DNA of 64,000 bases from Anaeromyces robustus (GCA_002104895.1 MCFG01000012.1:116001-180000), one strand, 5' to 3'. Counted from the first letter of the stretch, positions 45,954 to 58,650 are shown. Notes: a model not told the origin generated them from the letters alone. Program-made: numbers and translations.

Positions 45954-47202
45954 ACTTTCTGAATATAAATCATATAAATAAACTACATCTTGTCGATGAG
46001 CAATAGCAAAAACTTGTTGATATCTATGCCAAGCAAAAGCTTTAATAGGTTGAAGATTATTTTCATATTGAATTCTTCTTAAATATCCTTCTGACTGAAT
46101 TATTTATATATAATATTTTAATTAATTAATAGTGGTGGTGACGATGATATTTACATATATGTAAATTATAAAAAAATATAATAATAATAATAATAATAAA
46201 ATGGATTTAAAATAAAATAAAATAAAATAAAATAAAATAAAATAAAAAATTTTTAATATAAATATAAATTCATAGTTAACCTATTTATTGATAATTTAAA
46301 TAATAAATAACAAGTAGATATAGAAAATTATATATTAATTACCTGACCAAATATAGTGTTTAATGGATTAAATATAAAATTATTTATAGTATCGTAACCT
46401 TTTTTTAAAAAATTTTTAGTTTGTTCATATGGTATATTTTGTACATTTTCTTTACATTCACTTTCATCACTTATAATTAAATTATTTATTTGTTTGTTTG
46501 ATTTTAATAATAATTATATTAAGATATACATAAATTGATTTTATATTTTTATATAATAGAATAAATAAAATTTAATAAAAATTCTTATTTGAATTATTAT
46601 TGCTATTCCATATATTTATATAATTTAATCATTATTATAATATACCTATGAATTAAACAAGAATTAGTATTTTTCTTTATATTTTTTATTTCATATGGTA
46701 CTATAATATGTGGAAAATCAATACCCTTTTATGAATAAATAATTTTATTATAAAAAATAAAATTATATAAATATATTCATAGGAAAATATAAAATATATA
46801 TATATTAATATTAACAAACAAAACAAAAAAAAAAATCATTCATATATGAATTTTTTTTAAATAATAATAATAATAATTAATATTTTAGATATATATATAT
46901 TAATTTCTGTAAATATTATAATAATTTAATTTACTTGATTTCTATAATATCTTGATATATTAGGATCATCTTTTCCTTTTAATTGAACTTTTATTTGATA
47001 AATTTTTATAATAATATATATATATTAAAAAAATAATAATTAAATAAAATAAAATAAAATAAAAATAAGTCAATTCATTTTTAATTATAAAAATTAAATA
47101 CTATAAAAATATAAAATACTTACTTAATTCATTGTCAAGTTCACATAAAGTAACTTGGTCCACTTCAGGTGGAACTATTTGTTGGTCTTTTAATTTTAAC
47201 AT
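43676..47202 (-). CDS. AAAS: Aladin, nuclear pore WD40 protein
   Basis: Twelve exons on the minus strand join in frame to 504 residues: 47124-47202, 46935-46987, 46646-46725, 46343-46469, 45956-46094, 45626-45731, 45118-45456, 44864-44936, 44647-44746, 44438-44507, 44112-44255 and 43676-43880. After a short N-terminal segment come WD-type repeats: FAWHRYQQVFAIAHRQDVVYLYD, ITCLEWKPMSSICLAVGT, VSSLSWSPDGLFLAVGS with IIVWDV, LLTWSNDGSFLCQS with LRIWET, then TACWYPDNRTLIFSV and a C-terminal FQRGALLSVCWENGKISFIPL. The combination, in particular the RxWTC strand and the C-terminal ALLSVCW-G-I--IPL, identifies aladin (AAAS), a scaffold-associated nucleoporin; the human protein has 546 residues. Intron 5 is extreme in composition, with T45 next to its donor and A24 next to its acceptor. 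Confidence 0.88.
45732..45955 (-). other. Aladin intron 5 with complementary homopolymer ends
   Basis: Read on the minus strand, the intron begins GTAAT followed directly by 45 T (plus-strand A run 45907-45951) and ends with about 24 A before the AG (plus-strand T run at about 45733-45756). The two runs are complementary, so the transcript can fold its ends together. Confidence 0.8.
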
Positions 47203-50200
47203 ATTTTCAATTTTAATATAGTGAAAATGTGTTGTTGATATATTTACAAAGAAATATTTTAAAAATATTTTTTGTTTTTTATTTTTTGTTATTATTGTTT
47301 TTATTGTTTTGTTTTGGTTTTGGTTTTGGTTTTGATTTATTAAGAAAATGAATAAAATTTAAAAAATAAAAAAAAAATAAAAAAAAATAATAATATATAG
47401 ATTAATAATTAAAACATTAAATATACAAATTAATATTATATAAAATATAAAAAGTTAATATAAAAATATAATATTTTTTTTCTTGATATTGTTATAAAAA
47501 TTTGATAATATGAATAAATTGAAAACATTAATTTTTAAATTAAAAAAAATTAATGGAAATGCATAAATATAATTATATACTGAATATTATATCATTTTTT
47601 TTATTATTTGTTAATTTATAATTCATGTCTATATGTATTTATAATCTTTATATAATAATTTATAAACATTCTAAAGGTAATAGTAATATATTATCATACT
47701 GTTGTTATTTATATATAAAAAGTGTTATTGATTTTAATAAACATTTTATTTGTATCGATATATCAAAATAATAAACTCAAATTTATAAATATAGAAAAAA
47801 AATATGTAAATATATTTATATATATCATTTATATAATTTCTAATATAATTTAATTTAAATTTTTTAATTCCTTGATGTTTTTATAATTAAATTAAAAATT
47901 GATAAGTAATTGATGGTTATTTCATTAATTGATAAATTTCATAAATTTATACAATTGGATAAAAGAAAAAAGAAAAAAATAAGCATTTTAAATTGTTGTA
48001 TATGTTGTAACAAAATTCTAAAAAAATGTTGAAATATATATTTTGTTATTATATTTGTCTTTCAAAAGATATAAATATATATAAACAGATTATTGCAAAT
48101 TAGATTTCCAAAAAAATTATATTGAATTTTTATTTAATTATTTGAAGATATTATTCAAATATGAAATTTTTTAAAATGTTGAAAATATCTGACATATCCT
48201 ATAGATATATAGCATATTAATTTACTTCCATCTATATGTATAGATAATACTATTAATTATAATAAATAATTAAAAATATACTAATAACAATAATTATAAA
48301 TCATTATTCAAATGAAACATAATTTTATATGATAAAAATGAGATATAATTATGTTGATATACTATAATAAAAATATATAAAGGATTTTATTGATTTTCTC
48401 TCATGGTTTATTTATTATTTATTATGTTATTTGACAATTTATTTCAGTATAATAAAATTTATTAAAGATATTTCAAATTTAAATTACCAATTAATTTCAT
48501 CTTTTTAATACTGTTATTAATTATAAAGAAAAAAATATATATATTATTATTAAAATATTTTTTATATTAAAAAAATTATTTTAATATACTGAAATCTTAA
48601 AATATATAATTTTATTTTTTCAAAACTTTAAAAAAAATTTATGTATTTAATCCCAATAATCATTTAACCTTTTATATCATTTAACTATTAATGATTAATG
48701 ATTTAATAATTAAATTAATAATATATATTGAAGCGTAATGTCAGCAAAGCGTAATACCATCAATACAAAATATAAAATGAAAAATATTTTTTTATTTTAA
48801 AAACTATTATTATTATTTTTTTCAACTTATAAAGCAAACTAATTATCATTTATTAATTTTTTTAATATAATAATGTTTTAAATAAATATATTAATATAAA
48901 ATTGTTAATTATTATAGTTGTGGAATAACTATAAATTTATATATTTAAAATTGTTGTTTTTTTAATTTTATTATTAATATCATATAATTTCAAAATGATT
49001 AACAAATACATGTATATAATGTTAAAACAAATAATAAATAAAATAAATAAAATGTGAAAAATAAAAATAAAAATTATTATTATAAAATGGGATAGTTAAA
49101 AATAAATGTTAAAGTTAAAATACACTGTAAATATTGAATTATGTATAATATAATATTTAACGATATTGAAAATTTTAAAACAAAAAAATTAAAAATAAAT
49201 ATAAAAATTAGAAATATTGAATTAGGTATAAAGCAACATTTAATTAATGATATTGATATTTATTTTTTTATTATGAGTATTTTAAATATATATGATATAG
49301 TATATTGAAATTAAAAAAAAATATTATAAATATTTCATATTTCAAATATATTATAGCATACAAAACTTTATTATTTATTAATATTATTATTATGTTATTA
49401 TTTATTCTAATAATTTATCTAACCTTTTAAATATAAAAGTTAAAAAAGTAAAAAATTTCTTAATCCATTCACATATAAATTAAATAAGAAAAAAAAAAAA
49501 AAAATTTTTTTATTTAGATATTATATTTAATAAAATATTATATTATTTTTTTTTCCTGTTTTTTATTTTTAATATAATTGCTACCGGTTATAAATTAGGT
49601 TACATCTGATTATTCCTGATAATATACTGAAAGTATACATAATTTATTAATAGATTAATTATATGGTTATTTGTATATATAAAATTGTTTATATGTATTG
49701 ATATTTCTCTATAAGTATATAAAAGCGTGTTGACATATATATGAAATTTTTAATTATTTAAATATTAAAATTATTTAGTAATTATGTAAATAATAATTAA
49801 AATAATAAATTAAATTAATATAATAAAATAATAAATAAAATATAAAATTTTTATACATATAATTATGTGTAAGATCCATTTCTTTTTATCTTAAAAAATA
49901 CAATTATATCTATTATTAATTTTATTGTAATAAAAAAAAATCTTTATGAACAGTTTTTCTATTGTTACCATTTTTTCATTATAATTATGATATGATAATA
50001 ATTTTCAAATACTTTGAATTATAAACTATTTTTAGTATACATTAATATTAAAATATGTAATATTTTTTACCAAAATATAAGTAATAAATTTTTTTTTCTT
50101 TTTATAGTTAGTGTTTGTGATGAAAATGTGTTTTTTTCATTAATTAAATTAAATATTTAATTTAATTAATTAAGGTTTCTATAACAAGTAAATGTAAAAA

Positions 50201-50217
50201 ATAAAGAAAAAGTAAAG

Positions 50218-50265
<48 letters not shown>

Positions 50266-50847
50266 AAATAAAAAAAAAAGCACAAAAATTAAAAATAATA
50301 ATAACAAAGTAAAAAACAAAACAAAAAAGAATTAGCCACCATTTAACTTTTATAATAATTTAGTATATAATAATTAAATATTAAATATTATGCTAAAAAA
50401 AGATTATACTGATTCACTGTTTATTGTTGTATATAATAATATTAATTAATAATAAGTTAATAATATAATGTTTTAATATTTAAAAGTTAATTCATCGTTT
50501 ATTCCTCAAATTTTAACTGCTATATATACAAAGTATTTACCTTTTTTTTTTTTTTTTAATAAACTTTAACCAAAAAAAAATATATATATATTTAGTTAAT
50601 ATTTTAAAATTAAATATTATTTTGGTATTTATTATATTTTTTTTTTATAATTAATTAATTATATCTTATAGATTATAGATACTATTAAAAAAAGAATAAT
50701 ATTTAAATGTAACGCATTTTTCAATTGTAAGTAAAAAAGGAAAGAAGGATTAATTTAATAATAATATATATATATTTTTTTTAAAAAAAAAATAATATTC
50801 TTTTTTATATAAAAAAATTAAGAACAAAAGTATTATAAAATCATATA

Positions 50848-50890
<43 letters not shown>

Positions 50891-50962
50891 CTAAATAAAT
50901 AAATAAATAAATAAATAACTAACTAAATAAATAAATAAATAAATAAATAATAAATTAAGAAA

Positions 50963-51002
<40 letters not shown>

Positions 51003-52099
51003 ATATAAATAAACAAGTTAATAAATAAAAAAAAATATATATATAAGCAAATAATAATAAAAGAAAAAAGATTATTTATTTTTTTAACATTAATAAAATA
51101 AATAAGATAATAATTTACTAAGGAGGAAGAATATTATGGGCTTAACAACTTAGTAATTTTTTTATGGAGTTTTTTAAATTAAATAAAATAAATAAATAAA
51201 ATAAATAAATAAAATAAATAAATAAATAAATGAATAAATAAATGAATAAATAAATGAATAAATGAATAAATAAATGAATAAGGAATTTTTTAAATTTTTG
51301 ATAAGGATTTTTTTTTACCTAGATAATCACAGAATATTTTATTTTTTAATATTAATTTATTTATTGATATATTATTTATTTAATGATAAATATTATTAAT
51401 ATTAATTGTATTTATAAAATTAATTTTATATTCATTGATTTATAATATGGTTTATTTTTTTAAATTGTTAATTTCTATTATCTTATATATTCTTAATATT
51501 ATACTATTATATTTATTATATATAATTTATATTATTATATATTTATGTATTTACTGTTATTTTATTATAAATTTGTATTATAAATTTTTTTAATTTATAA
51601 TTAATTTATAAAAATGATCTTTTTTTTAATAAAGTTTTTTTGCTTTTGTTAAAATGTATACAAATGAATACAAATAAATAATAATGAATATATTATATTA
51701 ATAATTAAATTGTATTCATTATTACAATATTTATATTTAACAAATTAATTTTTATTAAAAAATTATTTCTTTTAGCAATAAATAATTTTTTTTTCATACA
51801 TTGGTTGAGGACCTTTTAAAGATTGGGTTTCATGATATTAGCGAATCATATTTTGCCGGATCGGTAAAATATTAATTTCCAATATAATATATTAATTAAA
51901 AATTTTAAATAAAATTTATATTAGAGTATATATTATAATATATTCTAATATATATTTAAATATATATTGTTTTGTATAATTTTTATACCGCTATAGGTAT
52001 TAAATTATACAAAAATACAATAATTGTAATAATAATAATATTTATAATAATGATAATCATAATAATAATAATATTTATAATAATAATAATAATAATATA

Positions 52100-52150
<51 letters not shown>

Positions 52151-53488
52151 ATTATATATTTATTATTATAAGTATTAATATTATATATTATTATAAATAT
52201 TATATAATTATTATTTTAATATTATATAATTATTATTTTATAAAATATTATTTATTATCCATTATTTATATTTACTAATATATTTTTAATTATTAATTTT
52301 TAATATATTAATTAGTTTTGTTTTTTATAAAGTTATTATTATTACTATGTCTATTTATAGTAAAAAATTTATAATAAATTATGTAAAAAAAAAAAAAAAA
52401 ATTTTTTATAATAATATGGAGTAGTTAATTGTTATTTAAGATTTATTAGCAAAGAGAATGCATTTAATTAAATAGTATATAGTACTTTTTATAATAATTT
52501 ATTATTATTATTTTTTTAAAATATTATACAAATTTAATTAAATGTCATGTTCTTCTATAAAATAATATTTTAATTAATAGTATTAATATATGATAGGGTT
52601 AACTCTTTTTCTTTTTTTAAAATAGATTACATATTGTATAAAAATATAATAAAAAATTATTTTTATCAAATATGATATGAAAGAAATGGAATTATTTTGC
52701 AATGTTTATAATATAATATTATTTTTATTCTACTCTAAATAACTTTTACGAATAAAAATAAATTTATTTCTTCATATTTTATGATGTGAAAGAGTATATT
52801 CATTTTAATTTTTGCGGAAGGATAATAAATTATATAACAAATTAATATTTTAGTTTTTATTTTTACATTTTTTAAATTTTCGTTTGGTGTTATTTTGTAT
52901 AATTGATAATAATTGATAATATAATTTAACATAATATAATAATTAGATAGATTGGTAATTGAATGATATAATTATCATTTAATTATATTATCCTTAATTT
53001 TAACTTTAAACGGTAGTTTTAATTATTTCATAAAGTATATATTTTTTAGTTTTCTTTCTTTTTTCGTTTTTTTTTTTTTTTAATGGGATATTTAAAATTG
53101 CATAAGAAAAATTATGGTTATATTTTATTATACCATTTACCTTTTATAATAAATTAATTATATTATTATATTATTTAAGATTTTACATTTATATTTAAAA
53201 TTCTATAAAATTATTATTAATTTTAAAATTATAATATCCTTAAATTTATTAATAGTTTTTTTTTTTTTTTTTTTTTTTTTTTATTTTATCATTTAGAAAT
53301 TTTTTTATCTTTCGTTCCTCTTCAATGAAATTTCATTTTTTTTTTTTTTTTTGGAACAAATAATTTTTTTTCTTATATTGTATTATGTATTGTAATATAT
53401 AAAATTGATAAATTGTTTAATATATTACAATATATTATAATTATAAATCACATATATTAATAATATAAATTTGATATATGGAAAATAG

Positions 53489-53525
<37 letters not shown>

Positions 53526-53756
53526 TTATTTATTATAGTTTAAATTAATATATAACATTTAATGATTTTAACCATTTATATTTATTATAATATATTTTAT
53601 AATATATTATTTATTGATCATTATTGGATTATAATACAAAAAAAATTTTTTTTATATATTTAAAAAAGTGAAAAATACTTTTTTTTTTTTTTTTTTTCTT
53701 CACAACTTCTCTTAATTTTGATTTTGTAATATATTTATATTATTTAATATAAAAAA
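47203..53756. other. Long AT-rich gene-poor interval
   Basis: About 6.5 kb without a supported gene. Visible items are a TTTTGG-type repeat near 47310-47335, an A run of about 43 at 50221-50263, (AAAT)n at 50845-51002 with CTAA variants, (AAAT)n/(GAAT)n at about 51183-51280, a mildly GC-richer patch at 51797-51875 and (TAAA)n at about 52100-52150. T runs are frequent just before the CoA-transferase gene (53254-53282, 53336-53352, 53493-53519, 53680-53697). Confidence 0.6.
50845..51002 (+). repeat. (AAAT)n array with AACT variants
   Basis: Tetranucleotide AAAT repeat interrupted by ACTAAATA words at about 50889 and 50917-50925 and by a short imperfect stretch near 50950. Confidence 0.9.
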
Positions 53757-55901
53757 ATGCAAGCTTTATTAAATCAATCTAACGGATTACTCAAAAAGAC
53801 TTCCTTAATTGGTTGTCAAAGAGGTTTAGCTACCATGAGTGAAGCTATTAAGGAACGTATTAGAATGCCATCTATGCTTAACAAGGTTACTTACAACCCA
53901 GATGATGTTACTAAGCACTGTTTCAATGACATGCACATGGGTTGGTCTGGTTTCACTGGTGTTGGTTACCCAAAGGTAAATATGAATTATATATATACAT
54001 ACAGATATAAAATTATATTTTCTTTTTTAGGAAGAAATAATTAAAAAATTAGAAAAGTAAATTTTTTATAGAAAAAATTTAAATACCAAGATGAATAATA
54101 AATCATAAATAAATAAAAAATGGATCAAAGTTTGATAGTTTAAATGAATAAAAAAATTTACTAAATCAATAAATTATGAGGAAAATGAATAAAGATAAAT
54201 ACAAGAAGTAATATTAAAAATGTAAATGATAATAATTGAAAAGTAACAATATGATGGAAGAGTTTATGAATAGATTGTTTTTCTTTAATATATTAAAAAA
54301 AAGGAATGAAGATAAAATGAGATCTTATTAGGATAATAAATAAAATATTTGATTTTCTTACATTATACATATTTTCCTAAAATAGATAATATTTTTTAAA
54401 AAAAACATTAGATGAATAATAAATGAAATATTAAATAATTAATATTATAAAATAATTTAATAAATAGGTCGTTCCAGAAATGATGGCCCAAATGGTTGAA
54501 AAGAAGAACCTTAAGGGTAAGTTTGGTATCAGTTTAGTTATTGGTGCTTCTGCTGGTGCTGCCACCCACAACAGATTAGCTAAATTAGATATGCTTAAGT
54601 TCCAAGCTCCTTTCCAAAATGCTAAGGATGTTAAGACTTGCATTAACACTGGTAAGACTAACTTTGCTGATACTCACCTTTCCAAGTTCCCATTAGATTT
54701 ATTATACGGTTACTACGCTTTAGATAAGAAGGTTGATCCAGAATTCCCACTTGATGTTGGTGTTCTTGAAGCTTCTGCTATTACTGAAGATGGTTTAATT
54801 ATCCCAACTGCTTCTGTCGGTAGTTCTAACATTATTGCTCAAGTTGCTAAGAAACTTATTATTGAAATTAACACTGCTGAACCATCATTCGAAGGTATGC
54901 ATGATATTGAACATTCTAACCCACCAAACTGTGGTCCACTTATGATTAACCACGTTGGTGACAGAATTGGTTCTAAGGGTATTAAGGTTGATCCAAGTAA
55001 GATTGTTGCTATTGTTGAATCTACTACTCCAGATAAGACTCCAAATAACACTAAGCCAGATGCTAAGTCTCAAGCTATTGCTAATCACATTGTTGATTTC
55101 TTCAACCAAGAAGTTAAGGCTGGACGTATGCCAAAGAGTCTTTACCCACTCCAATCTGGTATTGGTAATGTTGCCAACGCTGTTGTTTCTGGTCTTGTTG
55201 ACTCTCCATACGAACACGTTACTGTCTTCACTGAAGTCTTACAAGATTGTTTCCTTGATTTCTTCGACAAGGGTAAGCTTGATCATGCCTCTGCTACCTC
55301 TATTCGTCTTTCCCCAGATGGTTTCAAGAGATTCTACGCTAACAAGGACAAATACGCTCCAAAGATTACTCTTCGTTCTCAACATATCTCTAACTCTCCA
55401 GAATTAATTAGACGTTTTGGTGTTATTGCTATGAACACTCCAGTTGAATTCGATATCTACGGTCATGTTAACTCTACTTGTGTTATGGGTACTCGTATGA
55501 TCAATGGTGTTGGTGGTTCTGGTGATTTCCTTCGTAACGCTAAGTACTCTATTGTTCATGGTCCAGCTTGCAGAAAGAGTAAGAACGATAAGTTCGGTAT
55601 CTCTACTGTTGTTCCAATGGTTACCCACTGTGATCACCCAGAACACGATTTAGATGTCTTAGTTACCGATATTGGTCTTGCTGATATTCGTGGTTTAGCT
55701 CCAAGACAACGTGTTGACAAGATTATTGATAACTGTGCTCACCCAGTTTACCGTCCAATTCTTCACGAATACTACGATCTTGCTTATGATGAATGTCTTA
55801 AGCGTAAGGCTGCTCATGAACCACAATTACTTGACAAGGCTTTCAAGATGACCTTAAACCTTCAAAAGAACGGTACCATGAGAATTGACAACTGGAACTA
55901 A
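53757..55901 (+). CDS. Acetate:succinate CoA-transferase, hydrogenosomal
   Basis: Two exons, 53757-53975 and 54468-55901, join in frame to 550 residues. The protein belongs to the acetyl-CoA hydrolase/transferase (Ach1/AarC) family: GASAGAATHNRLA near 100, SGIGNVANAV at 303-312, TEVLQD at 328-333 (Glu329 is the likely catalytic glutamate that forms the CoA thioester) and a glycine-rich GVGGSGDF further on. The first about 26 residues (MQALLNQSNGLLKK, ending QRGLAT) have the positive, acid-free character of a mitochondrial/hydrogenosomal presequence with Arg at -2 or -3. In hydrogenosomes the enzyme moves CoA from acetyl-CoA to succinate, releasing acetate and feeding substrate-level ATP formation by succinyl-CoA synthetase. 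Codon use is distinct: AAC, TTC, AAG, CAC and TAC dominate, unlike neighbours, as expected for a highly expressed gene. The downstream ATG at 54480 is not the start, because the first exon supplies the presequence and conserved residues. Confidence 0.9.
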
Positions 55902-56820
55902 GTTTCTTAAAAATTAATTTAAATTAGCCATCCCTCCTTTTTTTTTTAATCTTTTAGAATTTATAAAAATAAAAAAAGGAATTATCATTAGAATCTTTAA
56001 AAAAAAATATACCAAAGAAAAGATAGAAATTAAAAAGTATTTTTTTTCTTTTTCTTCTTATTTTTTCATTTGGGGAATTTTTTAAATAATAAGAAAAAAG
56101 AAACGAAAAATAAAAAATTGAATAAAATGCAAGTTTTTTTTTTTTTGAGTATCCATTAATTTAATTAAAAAGAAGGAATAATAACAAGAAAAAAATATTT
56201 CGAAGAAAGAAAGCTTTAATTTATTTTTTTTTTGTAAATTATATAAAATCTTAAGTTTTTTAAAAATTTAATAATAATAATAAAGCAAAATAAAATCAAA
56301 AATAATATTAAATAAAAAATAAAATAAAATAAAATAATATAATAAAAATAATATATAAAAAAAAAAAAAACAAAAAATAATTTAGGAAATTAACACAAAA
56401 AAAAAAAAAAAACTAATAATAATAATAATAATAATAAAAATAATTTATTTATTTAGATTAAAATCAAAAATCAAAAATCATTCATCGTTAATAAAATTTT
56501 TCTATTCTTTTTTAATAATAAAAAAAATAATAGGAAAAGTATTTATAAATATTTTTTAAAAATATGAAATTAATTAATATAAATAAAAATATAATAAAAA
56601 AAAAATAATTAAAAAAAAAAGAAAAATTTTATTGATTATGATTGGTTGATGATATAATTATAGTTGAAAAAAAAGTGGTTGTGGTTTAATTTATGTTGTT
56701 TAAAAAAAATTATTTGTGGGGAAAAAAGTATTATTTATATATTTTTTTTAAGGTAGAAGGTAAAATTTTTATTTAGATAAAATTTACCTAATGTAGAACG
56801 TCAATTTTTGGCGAGAAGGT
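55902..56820. other. Non-coding interval between CoA-transferase gene and tRNA
   Basis: A pyrimidine-rich 3' region follows the stop codon, then A/T homopolymers and (TAA)n near 56415-56435. The last 60 bases before the tRNA (from about 56745) are richer in G and C and include TCAATTTTTGGCGAG. No gene is supported. Confidence 0.6.
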
Positions 56821-56902
56821 GTCAGTTTGTCCGAGTGGTTAAGGAGTTTGACTCGAAATCAAATAGGCTCTGCCTGCGCAGGTTCAAATCCTGCAGCTGA
56901 CG
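56821..56902 (+). tRNA. tRNA-Ser(CGA)
   Basis: A complete cloverleaf can be drawn. The acceptor stem GTCAGTT pairs with AGCTGAC, with one G-T wobble, and the discriminator is G at 56902. The anticodon arm is TTTGA-CTCGAAA-TCAAA, giving anticodon CGA, which reads UCG. The long variable arm (TAGGCTCTGCCTGCGC region) is typical of serine tRNA. The T arm has GGTTCAAATCC, which is also the internal B box of the RNA polymerase III promoter; TGTCCGAGTGG is the A box. There is no intron. Confidence 0.93.
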
Positions 56903-56922
56903 TCAATAACTTTTTATTGAAC

Positions 56923-56956
56923 TTATTCTTTTTTTTCTTTTTTTTTTTTTTTTTTA
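56923..56956 (+). terminator. RNA polymerase III terminator (T runs)
   Basis: Runs of T begin about 20-30 bases after the tRNA 3' end and total nearly 30 T, more than enough to end Pol III transcription. T runs are common in this genome, so only position makes this one meaningful. Confidence 0.6.
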
Positions 56957-56974
56957 TTAAAAAAAAAAAGATAG

Positions 56975-57410
56975 ATGTTAAAAAAAAGGTATGTTATAAT
57001 TTTTTATTGTGGGTCCCTCTGGGATAGAGTTTTATCCATCGGAACTCCTGAGGCATTGCAAATTCGGATGCCAATGGTGGTACAATTTGATATGAGTACT
57101 ATATCAAATTGGGCATTATGCACAGTGATAATGTTTGGTTTATTTTTTTTTTTTTTAGTACTATTTTATATCAAAAAAGAACCCATAATGATTTCTCAGA
57201 GGAAACCATTCTTTTTTTTTTGTACGGTACAATTATTGGCCTGCATACTGAACCTTTTAATTGGATATTATACTCAGCGATAATATATGGAAAAAATTAA
57301 GAATTATGCGCAACGGTAATGTTTGGGAAAAATTTTCAGTAGTATATAGGTTTCTTTTGTCTTTTAGACAAATAAATCAAAAATTCTTTCTTACCCATAT
57401 ATATAAGTAA
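56975..57410 (+). pseudogene. Relic of a multi-pass membrane protein, possibly a 7TM receptor
   Basis: The region is much richer in G and C than its surroundings. A 102-residue open frame from 56975 to 57283 has no proper start context and reads NWALCTVIMFGLFFFFLVLF, then YIKKEPIMISQRKPF, then a second hydrophobic stretch ending LLIGYY. This helix, basic loop with a K-P-I-S-P pattern, helix layout resembles TM1-loop-TM2 of class C-like 7TM receptors, which are abundant in chytrid-type fungi. After two stops a third piece (ATVMFGKNFQ, then GFFCLL) could be the TM3 region. Stops and lack of a start show it is dead. The family call is tentative. Three degenerate copies of a TTATGC-CA--G-TAATGTTTGG-like word (about 57115, 57250, 57305) are also present. 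Confidence 0.35.
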
Positions 57411-57889
57411 TAATTATTTCAAACATACTACAAATCAATTAATTATTTGAAAATTTCAGAAGTACTACATATTTTAAGAAATACAGCGATCAATAAATAA
57501 ATTTACAAACTAAAGCGAAAAAATACAATATCAATGAAAATTAATATACTTATTCAATTTTTTAGTCTATCTTTTCTTCAACTTAATTCTCATCAAGTTT
57601 TTCAAGTTTTTATTTTTTTTATCTTTTTATATATATATTTACATATATTTCTTTTTTTATATATTTTATATCTATACTTATTTCTATTAAAAAAAAAAAA
57701 AAAAGAAAAAAAAATTGTGGGTTTGTTAATTTATATCAATTATAATTATCAATAATAAAATTCCCATTTATAAAAGATTAGTAATATTAATAATAATAGT
57801 ATAAAAATATAACACATAAAATATAACACATATTTAACAAAACCTCCAATGGTTGTTAAAATTAACAAATGTTATAAATGTTGTCATAG

Positions 57890-58250
57890 GTACATACCAA
57901 CCTCTCCAGGAACGTCAATACTGATAACACAGTAGGAGAGTCTAATAGGGCAAATGCCAATTCTATTATCGACCAAAGTGAAATAGGATAAATCAATTTT
58001 ACTTTAATTTTATATGTAGAATTAAGAGCTTGTATGGATTTATTGTTTTTACATATTATTATACTACTTTTTTTTCCTCTCCAAGTATTTTTCATTATTA
58101 TCTATAATGTTTAAACAGGTTTTTTATTTTATTTAGTATCATTTTTCTTTTTTTTATTATATATATATTTTTTTTATGATTCATGTATATTAATATTTAA
58201 ACTCAATCAAGATAATGTACGAATTGTGCGCTATAAAAAAAAAAAAAAAA
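57890..58250. repeat. Duplicated segment, copy A
   Basis: Related to copy B at 58378-58650. The first block (about 57892-57990, containing TCAATACTGATAACACA) and the last block (about 58170-58250, containing TGATTCATGTATATTAATAT) are both shared, in the same order and orientation, with mostly substitution differences. On the minus strand both copies read the related peptide FALL-(D/G)-(S/C)-P-x-VLSVLTFL, so they stem from coding DNA, but stops interrupt them. Family not recognised. Confidence 0.6.
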
Positions 58251-58377
58251 ATGTTTAAGGGGTCAGGCTGTTTCTGATACATATACAAAATCTCCATTCT
58301 TGTTGCGATCTGCGGCTCTACTGAATGATATCATGCCTGTTGTCTGTAAAAGACAACATATATTGTTCAATAAATTC

Positions 58378-58650
58378 AAGACCAACTTCTCCAGGAAGGA
58401 ATGTCAATACTGATAACACAATAGGACAGCCTAGTAGGGCAAATACCGATCCTATTACCGACCCAAGTGGAATAGGATACTTTAATTCCATATGTAGAAA
58501 TAAGGGCTATATAACTATATCTAATTTTTCTTATTAGTATCATTTTTTTTTTTTTTTTTTTTTTTTTATTTTGTGTTTTTTTATGATTCATGTATATTAA
58601 TATTTAAACTCAGTAAAAATGATGTACAAATTGTGTTCTTTAAAAAAAAA
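58378..58650. repeat. Duplicated segment, copy B
   Basis: Second copy of the segment at 57890-58250. The minus strand reads YPIPLGSVIGSVFALLGCP then VLSVLTFLPGEVGLEFIEQY, the best-preserved coding stretch of the pair, and continues towards 58262 with a TGMISFSRAADRNKNGDF piece in a neighbouring frame. The last fragment is vaguely like the end of ligand-binding domains of class C receptors, which would fit the 7TM-like relic nearby, but this is weak. Confidence 0.6.

Noticed and set aside
50845-51280. CRISPR-like array
   Set aside because: The repeats are contiguous tetranucleotides with no unique spacers.
47203-53756. Centromere or origin in the long gene-poor, AT-rich stretch
   Set aside because: AT-richness is the background of the whole window, so composition alone cannot support it.
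54839-55646. Antisense and shifted frames inside the CoA-transferase gene
   Set aside because: Shadows of biased codon use in the true frame; no homology and no independent signals.
54480-55901. CoA-transferase starting at the ATG at 54480
   Set aside because: It would lose the presequence and the first conserved segment; the first exon at 53757-53975 joins in frame through a GT-AG intron.
57862-58591. Functional genes in the duplicated segment
   Set aside because: Related peptides are visible in both copies, but stops, frame changes and no start codon context show decay.
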